Source: Chlorobiota bacterium (GTDB lineage: Bacteria > Bacteroidota > Ignavibacteria > Ignavibacteriales > Melioribacteraceae). From it: 33,920 bases of DNA. A program made the position numbers and the translations under genes. How positions within the stretch are numbered: the stretch's first letter is position 1; each line of letters begins with the position of its first letter. The notes under the pieces are model-generated. The model was not told the DNA's origin. It searched no databases and worked only from the letters and a program-made list of their open reading frames with translations. Of the stretch, positions 19,996-29,900 are shown in pieces. The stretch covers positions 1 through 33,920 of the forward strand of contig JAADIR010000095.1 of the NCBI GenBank assembly GCA_013151245.1, given 5' to 3'.

Positions 19996-20098
19996 TGCCC
20001 CCGGAGGGGGACTCGAACCCCCACGGGAGCGCTCCCACTAGACCCTGAACCTAGCGCGCCTGCCTGCCGGTAGGCAAGTCTACCAATTCCGCCATCCT
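19996..20098 (-). pseudogene. tRNA-Leu(CAG)-like pseudogene with a 20-nt D-loop insertion and disrupted acceptor stem
   Basis: Near-identical to the intact tRNA-Leu at 20380-20463 through the anticodon, variable and T arms, but the 5' strand reads GAAAGGA instead of GCCCGGA and the D-loop carries CTTGCCTACCGGCAGGCAGG. Confidence 0.75.
20059..20078. repeat. Short palindromic (REP-like) insertion, copy 1
   Basis: CCTGCCT-GCCGGT-AGGCAAG; absent from the intact tRNA-Leu copy. Confidence 0.75.
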
Positions 20099-20114
20099 TT
20101 CCTTAATCGACAAA

Positions 20115-20351
20115 TTATAGTAAACTTTTTAAATATTCTTTTCCAACGCCGGATTTAAAATATTTTTCTCTTTCCCTTGCAGATTTTCTATCGAAACATT
20201 CTTCCGTGTAAATCAATTTGAATGGGCGGTAAGCTCTTGTTGTTTTTTCATAACCTTTGTTATGTCGTAACAATCTATTTTTTAAATTACCGGTTAATCC
20301 AACGTAGATATAATTTCTCGTTACGCTTTTTATTGCATAAACATGAAACAT
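20115..20351 (-). CDS. Single-domain GIY-YIG nuclease family protein
   Basis: MFHVYAIKSVTRNYIYVGLTGNLKNRLLRHNKGYEKTTRAYRPFKLIYTEECFDRKSAREREKYFKSGVGKEYLKSLL; typical 78-aa standalone GIY-YIG protein. Confidence 0.92.
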   Translation of the reverse strand: MFHVYAIKSVTRNYIYVGLTGNLKNRLLRHNKGYEKTTRAYRPFKLIYTEECFDRKSAREREKYFKSGVGKEYLKSLL

Positions 20352-20379
20352 TTTCCGTTATCTTCGAAGTGTTTTTTTG

Positions 20380-20463
20380 TGCCCGGAGGGGGACTCGAAC
20401 CCCCACGGGAGTACTCCCACTAGACCCTGAACCTAGCGCGTCTACCAATTCCGCCATCCGGGC
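20380..20463 (-). tRNA. tRNA-Leu (anticodon CAG), CCA not encoded
   Basis: GCCCGGA TG GCG GAATTGGTAGA CGC G CTAGG TTCAGGG TCTAG TGGGAGTACTCCCGT GGGGG TTCGAGT CCCCC TCCGGGC A; acceptor, D, anticodon, variable and T stems all pair. Confidence 0.95.
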
Positions 20464-20501
20464 AATTATATTTATTCAAACAATGTAAAACCTTTACTCT
20501 T

Positions 20502-20549
20502 GCGCGCCTGCCTGCCGGTAGGCAGGTCTACCAATTCCGCCATCCGGGC
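20502..20549 (-). pseudogene. 5' fragment of tRNA-Leu with the same palindromic D-loop insertion
   Basis: GCCCGGATGGCGGAATTGGTAGA-CCTGCCTACCGGCAGGCAGG-CGCGC, then homology to tRNA-Leu stops before the anticodon stem. Confidence 0.8.
20507..20526. repeat. Short palindromic (REP-like) insertion, copy 2
   Basis: CCTGCCT-GCCGGT-AGGCAGG, 7-bp perfect stem; same site and orientation as 20059-20078. Confidence 0.75.
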
Positions 20550-20609
20550 AATATTGAAGCGTTCGCTTCGCAAAATGTTTAAAAAGAACGTTCGAAAGAT
20601 ACGAACAAT

Positions 20610-22922
20610 TTACAGAATTTCAATCGCCTCGTGGGCAAGAGTATCGGGCATCAAATACTTATCGAATATTTTAATCGACGTGTCTTTTTCCGCATTAAAG
20701 GGACGCGGCAAATCTTTAACATTTATGATGTCTCTGTAAATTCCCGAAAAGCAGTCGTCCGAATAAAGTTTCGGGTCGCCGAGCTCAAAAATCGATTCGT
20801 TGCAGAACGCCGCCGTTACAACGTTTCCGCTCGCCGGCGGTTCGAAGTATTCCACGGGATAGTCTTCTTCAAATTCTTTGTAAAAATCCCTCATAAAAAC
20901 AGCCCAAATGGGAAGCGCGGCTTGGGAACCGGTTCCGTAGCTTCCGGTAAAAGAAATACGCTGATCGTCGAAGCCTACCCAAACGCCCGCGGCTAACTGC
21001 GGAGTAAATCCCATAAACCAAGTATCCGCGTAACCTTGAGTTGTTCCCGTCTTTCCGCCCGCAGGTCTGTAAAAATTATATTTGGACCTCGCGGCGCGCC
21101 CGGTGCCGCTGTTGATAACGGTTTTAAGCATATCGGTAATAATGTACGCGGTTTCTTCCGAAAGCGCTTCGCGCGTTGTGGATGAAAAATTATCAATTAT
21201 AATTCCGTCTTTATCTTCGAGCTTTGTAATTGAAATAGGCGAATTGTAAATTCCGTGATTAGCAATAGTGGCATAAACCGAAGTCAATTCCAGCGGAGTG
21301 ACGCCGGAAGTTCCGCCGAGCGCGATTGCGGGAAGGAGTTCCAATCTGCTGTTGATTCCCATTTTTTCGGCATAGCGACCGACTTGAGGAAGTTTTACGT
21401 GGTCTTCAATGATCAATCTTGCCGCTATAATATTTAACGATCGTCTCAAGCCCTCTCGCAGCGTAGTAAATCCGCCGGTCGATTTATCAAAATTCTGCGG
21501 GCTCCAGGCAAGTCTTCCTTCGCCGAAAACAAAAGGCTGATTCAATATCGGATAAGCCGGGTACAGTCCGTTATCAATAGCGCAAGTGTAAATAATCGGT
21601 TTGAACGCCGAACCGGGCTGGCGTCGAATCTGCGTTACGTGATTTAATCCGTAATTGAAATTGTTGTTCCGTCCGCCTACCATCGCTTTTATTTCGCCGT
21701 TTTTTGCGTCGAGAACTACAAAGCCAACTTCAAGCCGCTGCGCTTCTGTTTGAACGGAATCGACGAACGCCGTATTCTTTTTGAGCCGCGAATAAATATC
21801 TTTTTTTTCAGCTGCGGTTTTTGCGAAACGGTACTCTTTTCTTTTCTTAATCGCTTTATCAATAAGCTCGTTTAATAATTTTCTGTTCCGGTTCCAATTC
21901 CAAAATTTGTCAAACTTTTTTTGAAACGCGTCCAAATGCTGCCGCACGGCTTTAACGGCAATATCCTGCATCCGCATATCTATTGTCGTATAGATTGTTA
22001 ATCCGTCTTCATACAAATCGAAATCATATTTTGACGACATTTGGGTCAGCTGCTGCCGAACGTATTCCACAAAGTGCGGAGCTTTATCGCTTATAAAACC
22101 TTCGCCCAAAGATTTCATCGAAACTTGAATCGGTTCGCGTTTATATTTTTCGTAATCTTCGCGCGAAAGGAAACCGGATTCATACATATTGAACATCACA
22201 AGATTTCTTCTGCGGAAAGCGTTATCGTAATGCTTAACCGGATGATAATAAACCGAAGAGTTCAAAAGAGCAATCAGCACGGCTCCTTCCGGCACGGTTA
22301 ATTCCGAAACGGATTTGTTGAAATAAACTTTTGCCGCGGTTTCAATTCCGTACGCCCCTTCGCCGAAATAGGAAATGTTAAAATACATCTCCAATATTTC
22401 GGGTTTCGTATATGTTTTTTCAATTTGAATCGCCGTAATCCATTCGCGAATTTTGCGAATGATTTTATCAGAGAAAGATTCGTTTCTTATACGCAGTTCA
22501 TACAGATTTTTTGCCAACTGCTGAGTGATTGTGCTGCCGCCCTGCAGCTCGCCGAAAAATATTGTTTTTACGACGGCTTTTATAAATCTGTCTAAATCAA
22601 CGCCCCAGTGTTCGTAAAACTTTTTATCTTCCGTTGCAATCAACGCGTTTACCATAAATTTAGGAATGCTGTCAATCTGCGTTTCAATTCTGTTTTCGCG
22701 AAAGAATCTTCCTATTAAATCGCCGTCGGAACTGAATACCGTGCTCGCCAATTTCGGTTTGGGATTTTCAAGTTCTTCGAGCGAGGGCAAACCTTCGGAG
22801 ATGTATTGCGCAAAGAAGAAAATTGCGGATAAAAAGAGAACAAAAAACACTCCGGCAAGAGACCAAAATATTTTTTTCCTATCCGTATTTTTCTTTCTTC
22901 CAACTTTCTTTTTAGCTTTCAT
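20610..22922 (-). CDS. Penicillin-binding protein 1A (transglycosylase/transpeptidase)
   Basis: EDKKFYEHWGVD and GGSTITQQLAKN (GT51); RRQPGSAFKPIIYTCAID, GGKTGTTQGYADTWFMGF (transpeptidase); N-terminal TM. Confidence 0.96.
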   Translation of the reverse strand: MKAKKKVGRKKNTDRKKIFWSLAGVFFVLFLSAIFFFAQYISEGLPSLEELENPKPKLASTVFSSDGDLIGRFFRENRIETQIDSIPKFMVNALIATEDKKFYEHWGVDLDRFIKAVVKTIFFGELQGGSTITQQLAKNLYELRIRNESFSDKIIRKIREWITAIQIEKTYTKPEILEMYFNISYFGEGAYGIETAAKVYFNKSVSELTVPEGAVLIALLNSSVYYHPVKHYDNAFRRRNLVMFNMYESGFLSREDYEKYKREPIQVSMKSLGEGFISDKAPHFVEYVRQQLTQMSSKYDFDLYEDGLTIYTTIDMRMQDIAVKAVRQHLDAFQKKFDKFWNWNRNRKLLNELIDKAIKKRKEYRFAKTAAEKKDIYSRLKKNTAFVDSVQTEAQRLEVGFVVLDAKNGEIKAMVGGRNNNFNYGLNHVTQIRRQPGSAFKPIIYTCAIDNGLYPAYPILNQPFVFGEGRLAWSPQNFDKSTGGFTTLREGLRRSLNIIAARLIIEDHVKLPQVGRYAEKMGINSRLELLPAIALGGTSGVTPLELTSVYATIANHGIYNSPISITKLEDKDGIIIDNFSSTTREALSEETAYIITDMLKTVINSGTGRAARSKYNFYRPAGGKTGTTQGYADTWFMGFTPQLAAGVWVGFDDQRISFTGSYGTGSQAALPIWAVFMRDFYKEFEEDYPVEYFEPPASGNVVTAAFCNESIFELGDPKLYSDDCFSGIYRDIINVKDLPRPFNAEKDTSIKIFDKYLMPDTLAHEAIEIL

Positions 22923-22925
22923 TTT

Positions 22926-23654
22926 TTACCAATCGATAATTTCAAACTTATTTTCAAAATACTTGCCGTAACAAGGTTCGGAAAGCCACGTTCCCAAATT
23001 TATGTAACCGCAAGATTTGTATTCTCTGAATTTTCTAACGTGCGTGTGCCCGAATATAACGTAATCGAAACCGGAATCAATTTTCTTTTTAGCGAATTCA
23101 AAAAGACTGTCCTTTTCGCCGTAATCCTTATCTTCGGTATAGTTCCTGCTTGTTTTACTCGAAAGCGAAGCGATCCAAATTCCGAAATCGGGATGAATCA
23201 ATGAGTAAAACCACTGAAGAAATTTGTTCCTCAATATTTTTTTCAAAATAAGATAACCGTAATCGTTGGCAATTAATCCGTCGCCGTGCCCGAGAAAAAA
23301 TCTCTTTTCCCCGATTTTCGTTTCAAAACTTTTCTGATGAAGACGCAACCCGATTTCATCCTCAAAAAAATCTCTGTGCATAAAATCATGATTTCCTATT
23401 AAGTAATGAACTTCAATTCCCGCCTCGGTCAAATTCTGCAAAGCCGTAAAAGTTCTGAAATATCCCTTTTGAATAACGCGGCGATATTCGAACCAATAAT
23501 CAAAAAGGTCGCCGAGGATATACAATTTCCCCGCATTCTTCAAAGTATATTCGAGGAATGAAACGAATTTCCTTTCGAGTTCTTTTTCCTTTTCTTTTGT
23601 TTGAAGTCCGAAATGTAAATCGGAAACAAAAAACGCCGGTTTATTCACAAGCAC
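22926..23654 (-). CDS. UDP-2,3-diacylglucosamine diphosphatase-like metallophosphoesterase (LpxH family)
   Basis: FVSDLHFGL, GDLFDYWFEYR, LIGNHDFMHRDFF, FLGHGDG, VIFGHTHVRKF. Confidence 0.85.
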   Translation of the reverse strand: MLVNKPAFFVSDLHFGLQTKEKEKELERKFVSFLEYTLKNAGKLYILGDLFDYWFEYRRVIQKGYFRTFTALQNLTEAGIEVHYLIGNHDFMHRDFFEDEIGLRLHQKSFETKIGEKRFFLGHGDGLIANDYGYLILKKILRNKFLQWFYSLIHPDFGIWIASLSSKTSRNYTEDKDYGEKDSLFEFAKKKIDSGFDYVIFGHTHVRKFREYKSCGYINLGTWLSEPCYGKYFENKFEIIDW

Positions 23655-23756
23655 AATCTTAAATTATTTTAAACTTTAAAATAAAACAAAAGTAATAACT
23701 TTGTTTTAAAACTTTCGGGCAAAAAGCAATCACATTTAACCGACTAAAATCACAAG

Positions 23757-25481
23757 TTATTTTTCAATTCCTACGGGATTAATAATTTTAATCTTTGCAA
23801 GAAGTTTGTTTTTTCTGTCAACTTCCACCGCAGCCGGCTGGGCGGAAACATTTACGCTGATAACCGTATCTTTCGATGAAATGTAAAACAGAGAATCGGC
23901 AAACGGACGGTTGGGGAAAGAGAATCTGATTTCCAAAGGAAAGTAAAACGCCGGATATTTTTTCTGTTTTTGAGAAATTGAAATATTGAATTTACCGGAA
24001 GATTTATCGCCCGGCAAATATTTAATCTCAAGTTCCGGGATGCCTTCGCCTTTGTAAACCCATTGGTCGAAAAACTTTTTCAGATCTTTGCCGGATATTT
24101 TTTCGGCGACATTTTTAAAATCATCCGTCGAAGCGTTTTTATATTTGAACTTCTCGTAGTAAGTGCGGAGCGTTTTAAAAAACATTTCATCCCCAATTTC
24201 GGCGCGGAGCATGTGAAGAGTCCATGCGCCTTTATTGTAAATCAAATCGCTGAAGAGATGCGTTCCCGGGTTGTAGAGCGTTCCTTCCGAAAAGTCGTCG
24301 AACTTTGAAAGCATCGTCGATTCCAAAGCGTCTTCGCCCGCGCGCGCTTCCCAATAAAGAGCTTCCGAATAAGTTGCAAAACCTTCGTTAAGCCAAACGT
24401 CGTTCCATGTTTTCGGGCTGACCGCGTCGCCCCACCATTGATGAGCAAGCTCGTGAATATAAACGTCTTTGAAAAAATTCTTTCCGGAAACAAACTTCTC
24501 CCCTATTCCGGTAATGGTTTGATGTTCCATAGCGCCTAAGTCCCATAAGAATTCCGCCACTCCGTATTTTTCCTTCGCAAAAGGATATTGCCCGAACTTT
24601 TTTGAAAAGAATTTCAATGCGTCTTTATTTATTTTAAAATCAATTTTCGCCGCTTCAAGATGTTCGGGAAAGGCGTAATATTCGAGCGGCATTTTCAGCG
24701 AATCGTTAAAGATAATTTCGTCCGTAAAAGAAGAATAATCCGCCGAATAAATTGCAATTAAATATGTGGCAATCGGGTAAAACGTTTTCCAGTGAAAAGT
24801 TTTTCTATCGTTAAAAATCAACGTCTCAATCAGCTTTCCGTTTGAGACCGACGTTTTTGAAGTATCGTTTGTAATGTAAATATCCGCAAGCGCTTTGTCC
24901 GTAGGCATATCGTTGCACGGAAACCACGTCGATGCGTAAATAGGTTCGCTCAGCGAGTAAACGACGTCCTTCTTTTCAAATTTCCCGAAGTTAAAGGAAC
25001 CGAAACCGAGACTTTTGGGCGAGCCGTGATAATAAACCGTCGCCTTCGCCGAATCGGATTTCTCAGGTTTCGAAAAACTCAAGAGAGTTCCATCATGCGT
25101 AAATTTTACTTTGCTCCCATTCATAAAAAGAGAATCGACAATCATATTATCGTAAAAATTGAGATCGATTGCAGAAAGCGTAGGATCAGTGACGCGAAAA
25201 GAGATTCCGGTTTTTCCTAAAATAATTTTTTCTTTCGGATGAAGATCGATATGAATTGAATAATGAAGTACGTCAATCTTTTTTTGATTTGGAGCGTAAT
25301 ATTTTTCCAAAGCTTCGTCGGAAATTATTTCTCCCGAAAAGCCGGCTGTTGCAAATTTACCGCCCCGAACAATTATGTCGTAAAATTTTGAGAGCGGTTC
25401 AAAGAAGACGATAATCCCAATCAAAAATGTAAAAAAGAATAAAATAATCGGGAAACGATATTTATTTTTCTTGACTTTCAT
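23757..25481 (-). CDS. M1 family aminopeptidase
   Basis: Zinc motif HELAHQWWGDAVSPKTWNDVWLNEGFATY; substrate motif present as GAMEH; N-terminal hydrophobic anchor. Confidence 0.93.
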   Translation of the reverse strand: MKVKKNKYRFPIILFFFTFLIGIIVFFEPLSKFYDIIVRGGKFATAGFSGEIISDEALEKYYAPNQKKIDVLHYSIHIDLHPKEKIILGKTGISFRVTDPTLSAIDLNFYDNMIVDSLFMNGSKVKFTHDGTLLSFSKPEKSDSAKATVYYHGSPKSLGFGSFNFGKFEKKDVVYSLSEPIYASTWFPCNDMPTDKALADIYITNDTSKTSVSNGKLIETLIFNDRKTFHWKTFYPIATYLIAIYSADYSSFTDEIIFNDSLKMPLEYYAFPEHLEAAKIDFKINKDALKFFSKKFGQYPFAKEKYGVAEFLWDLGAMEHQTITGIGEKFVSGKNFFKDVYIHELAHQWWGDAVSPKTWNDVWLNEGFATYSEALYWEARAGEDALESTMLSKFDDFSEGTLYNPGTHLFSDLIYNKGAWTLHMLRAEIGDEMFFKTLRTYYEKFKYKNASTDDFKNVAEKISGKDLKKFFDQWVYKGEGIPELEIKYLPGDKSSGKFNISISQKQKKYPAFYFPLEIRFSFPNRPFADSLFYISSKDTVISVNVSAQPAAVEVDRKNKLLAKIKIINPVGIEK

Positions 25482-25569
25482 TTTATCAATCCGTAAATAT
25501 ATAATTAAATCTCAACAGTTCTTATATGTTTTCAACAATGTATTCCCCTAAAAAATTGCAGAGGAAAAA

Positions 25570-26805
25570 ATGGCGTTTACAGGTTCCGATTTAATCCGTT
25601 CGAGTTTGACAATGATTCTTGCAGGCGGCGTGGGGCAAAGACTCTATCCATTAACGATGGAAAGGACAAAACCTTCGGTTCCTTTCGGCGGCAAATATCG
25701 CATTATTGATTTCGCCCTTTCAAATTGTCTTAATTCGGGTTTGAGAAAGATTTACGTTCTCACTCAATACAAGTCCGATTCCTTATCCCGACATATTTTT
25801 GAAGCGTGGAATATTTTCAATTCCGAATTGGATGAGTTTATCTATTCGGTTCCGCCGCAGCAGAAAAAGAGCAACGATTGGTATCTCGGCACTTCCGACG
25901 CTATTTTTCAAAATCTTAATTTAATTGAAGATAGACATAAATGGGTAATCATGCTTTCGGGCGATCATATTTATAAAATGGATTATCTTAAAATGCTGCA
26001 GTACCACATAAACAAGGGCGCCGATATGTCAATCTCAAGTATTTATGTGCCTAAAGAGACGGCGGACAGATTCGGAGTGCTTGAAATAGACGAAAATTAT
26101 GTTGTGAAATCTTTTGTTGAAAAGCCGAAAGACCCGCCCGAAGCGCCGGACAAAGCCGGATATTCTTTTGTAAATATGGGAATTTATATTTTCAACGCTT
26201 CCGTTCTTAAAGACGTTCTTAACGAAATGCATTCAAAAAATATCGAACATACCGATTTCGGAAAGCATGTGATTCCTTATATGCTCAAAAAGAATTTCGA
26301 CATTTATTCCTTCCGCTTTGTTGATGAAAACAGAAAAGAAAAACCTTATTGGGTTGACGTTGGAACTTTAGACAGTTATTATGCGGCAAGTATGGATTTG
26401 ATAAGCGTAATTCCTCATTTCAATTTATACGATACGCATTGGCCCATTAGAACAAAACAAGTTCAGCTTCCGCCGGTTAAAACTTTGTCCCACGAAGGCG
26501 AAAGAGTAGGACGGATTTTCAATTCACTCGTTACCGACGGCACAATCGTATCGGGCGGTTTGGTCGAACGCTCAATCTTAGGACCGAACGTTCACGTCAA
26601 CAGTTACAGTTACGTTACCGATTCAATTATTATGGATAACTGCAATATAGGACGCCGCGCCAGAATCCGCAGAGCGATTATTGATAAAAATGTTATCGTT
26701 CCCGAAGGAACTGAAATCGGCTTCGATTCCGAAGCGGACAAACAAAAATTTACCGTAACCGAAACCGGCATTGTCGTAATCCCGAAAAATTATAAGTTTG
26801 AATAA
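25570..26805 (+). CDS. glgC: Glucose-1-phosphate adenylyltransferase
   Basis: MILAGGVGQRLYPLTMERTKPSVPFGGKYRIIDFALSNCLNSGLRKIYVLTQYKSDSL; C-terminal beta-helix-like region. Confidence 0.97.
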   Translation: MAFTGSDLIRSSLTMILAGGVGQRLYPLTMERTKPSVPFGGKYRIIDFALSNCLNSGLRKIYVLTQYKSDSLSRHIFEAWNIFNSELDEFIYSVPPQQKKSNDWYLGTSDAIFQNLNLIEDRHKWVIMLSGDHIYKMDYLKMLQYHINKGADMSISSIYVPKETADRFGVLEIDENYVVKSFVEKPKDPPEAPDKAGYSFVNMGIYIFNASVLKDVLNEMHSKNIEHTDFGKHVIPYMLKKNFDIYSFRFVDENRKEKPYWVDVGTLDSYYAASMDLISVIPHFNLYDTHWPIRTKQVQLPPVKTLSHEGERVGRIFNSLVTDGTIVSGGLVERSILGPNVHVNSYSYVTDSIIMDNCNIGRRARIRRAIIDKNVIVPEGTEIGFDSEADKQKFTVTETGIVVIPKNYKFE

Positions 26806-26944
26806 TCTTATTAATTTTACAATCGGAAACTATTAAATAGAGAATTATCCATTCTCCATCATACATTGTCCATCAAACAAGTTCCGTTGTTTTTAACTAT
26901 TGTATTATCTTTCAAGAAAGAAAAATATTTTATACGGAGAAACA

Positions 26945-29900
26945 ATGGGCGAAAAAGATATTCTTTCCCTTGAAGAAATAAGAGAAAAAGTTTTTGCCGG
27001 TTCGGCGTCGCTTGAGGAAAATGAAAAAGCCGACGTTATTTCGGCTATTATTTACGCTATTGAAAAGCCGCTTGAGTCGTTCGACGAAAACGAGATAAAA
27101 TTGCTTGAGGAATCCCTCGCCAATCTGTTTGTTTCCGGTCTCGCCGAAGCGCTGGTTGATACGATTGAACCGGAAATATATTTTACGTTCGGCAAAAGAC
27201 TTTTCGACGATGAGAAATTTCATTCGTCCAAACCGTTCGCAAAACTAATTCACGCATACTTGGACGTTTTTCGTCATCCGGTTTTTTTGAAGAAGATTTA
27301 CGGCGACAGAAGTTGGGACTCTTTAATTTCTTCATTGATTTCCAAAAGTAATTTTCGTGTAAAAGAATTATTTGAACAAAGAGCGTCCGAATACGGAAAT
27401 AAACCTTTGCTGAGAACCATTTCCAACAAGCGGACCGTTAATTATTCATGGTCGTACGTCGCCAAAAAAACAAGCGAATACGCCGCCGCCCTCGCCGAAA
27501 ACATTTCCGGTCCGGAAAGCAAAGTCGCATTTTTGATGAGCAACAGTCTGCAAATGGCTCTTCTCGATCTATCGTGTCTTACTTCCGGCGTCGTAAACGT
27601 TATGCTGCCCGGCAATTCCGTCTCGCAGCATATTGAATACATTTTAAATCAAACAAAGGCGGAGCTTCTTCTTGTTGAAAACGAAAAACAACTTTCGAAA
27701 GTTAAGATTGTAAAAAACAGACTTCATTATGTTAAAAAAGTCGTTCTGCTCGAAGGCGCCAGCGTTGAAAAATGGGTTGTTTCATTTAAGGAATTTCTAA
27801 CGGCAAAAGGAAACGGAAGCGAAATTTTAGAGAAGCTCGAAAAGGAAAGGACGGTTGAATCAACCGCAACGCTTATGTACACTTCGGGAACGACCGGAGA
27901 GCCGAAAGGAATTATTTTCAAAAACAAGAACATTGTTTTTAAAAGATTCTGCCGCGCAATGGCGCTGCCCGATATCGGCGAACGCGACAGATTTCTTTCC
28001 TACCTCCCGCTCTTTCACACCTTCGGGAGATTCCTCGAACTTATGGGCTCGGTCTTCTGGGGCGCGGAATATATTTTTATTGAGAACCCTTCCGCCGAAA
28101 CGATGATTTCCAATATGCGTCTGGTTCAGCCGACAATTTTTATCAGCATTCCCAAAAAGTGGATGGAACTCTATGAGCATATCGCTTTGCAATGCGACAT
28201 TGAGTTTGACAACGAAGAAAATATAAGACAAACGGTTGAATCATTTACCGGCGGAGCGTTGAAATTCGGGCTTTCAGCCGCGGGTTTTCTTCCCCCTGAA
28301 ATATTCAAGTTCTTCCAAAAATACGGCGTGGAAGTAATGAGCGGATTCGGGATGACCGAAGCCACCGGCGGAATAACAATGACGCCTCCCGGAAAATATT
28401 CGGAAAACTCTTTGGGCGCGGCTTTGCCGGGCGTTGAAATTAAACTTGCAGAAGACGGCGAGCTTTTAATCCGCGGCGATTACGTGATGGACGGCTACTA
28501 CGGACGCGCGAAAGAGGAAGTCTTCGATTCGGAAGGCTGGTTTCCAACCGGCGACGTGATGAAAACGGATTCGAACGGTTTCATCGAAATTATCGACAGA
28601 AAAAAAGAGATATACAAAAACATAAAAGGCGAAACGATAGCGCCGCAGAAAATTGAGAATTTCTTCCGCGACTTTGAGTTCATTCATCAAGTCTTTCTTG
28701 TGGGCGACCACAAGCCGTTTAACGCTCTCCTCATTCATCCGACGGAAGAAACGGAAGACAGCCCGCTCCGCGATATGACCGAAGAACAAAAACACGATTA
28801 TTACGCTTCGTCGGTCGCAACCGTCAATCATTTTCTCGCGCCGTTCGAAAGGATAATCGATTTTAGAATTATCGCACGCCCCTTCTCCGCAGAATTGGGC
28901 GAGGTTACTCCGAAAGGGACTTACAAGCGGAGAGTTATTGAAAAGAATTTTGACGACGTTATTTCGGGAATGTATAAAAAGAATCACACCGAAGTTAACG
29001 TAAACGGTCTTGTCGTAAAAATTCCAAATTGGTTTCTGCGCGAGAAAGGAATTCTTTCCCGCGACGTTTTTGCGGAAGACGATAAATTGGCAATACCGGA
29101 ACTTGAAAAAGAATTGACAATCAAAAAAATTGACGCCGATAAATCCGTTTATCAAATAGGCGATTATAATTTTGTAATAAACGATTCGTCAATCGATCTT
29201 CAGCTGATACTAATTGATCCGCGTCTTTGGCTTGGCAACGCGTCTTTTGTAGAATTCACCGGAGAGGAAATTATCCAGTGGGTCCGAAGTCCGCGCCAAG
29301 AACCGAAATTTAGATTTCATTCAAAACAAAACGCCGAATTCGATTTGCCGATTTTAAAAGTAAGAAGAAAAATTGAAGCCGGAGAAGTTTCGTTCCTCGG
29401 TCTTCATCAAGCGCTATTGATTCTTGAAGCGGACAATTACGAAGCTCAGCCGGCGGCGGTAAAATACGTCTCGTTATGTTTGAAAGACGAAACTCTGCCG
29501 GTTCATAAATATGCGTTAAACGTTCTCCGCAATCCTCAATTGGCGACGTTCAAAGAAACGAGACGGGAACTGTTAAAACTTATAATATTAAATTCTAAAT
29601 TGGATAATCTTAAAGAGTTTATTCTAACTTTCTTAAAAATCGATTATGATATAATTACGAACGACGTAGTTGAAATAATCGTAAAACTGAAAGACAAGAA
29701 CAAAGTTCTGGAAATTATTGAAAACATACTTTTCGAAATAGTAAAAGAATTACCGTCCGGATCGGATATTGCAAAATCTCCCGCGCCCAGCGTCTTCAAT
29801 CTTTTATCCGTTTACGGCGTCAAACATCCCGCCAAATATAAGCATATCAGACGCGTGATGGTTTTCTATCAGTTAAATCCGGAAAACAAACCGCTTGCTC

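Noticed and set aside
20222-20488. 88-aa plus-strand ORF ending ...GTRTPTGVLPLDPEPSASTNSAIRA
   Set aside because: It is antisense translation of tRNA-Leu (20380-20463) plus the GIY-YIG gene; a well-known type of spurious prediction.
20500-20739. 79-aa ORF beginning MRACLPVGRSTNSAIRA
   Set aside because: The start lies in the palindromic insertion and tRNA fragment; the remainder is antisense to the PBP1A gene.
28466-29155. 229-aa ORF antisense to the ligase/GNAT fusion
   Set aside because: Shadow ORF of a strong coding region, no domain signature.
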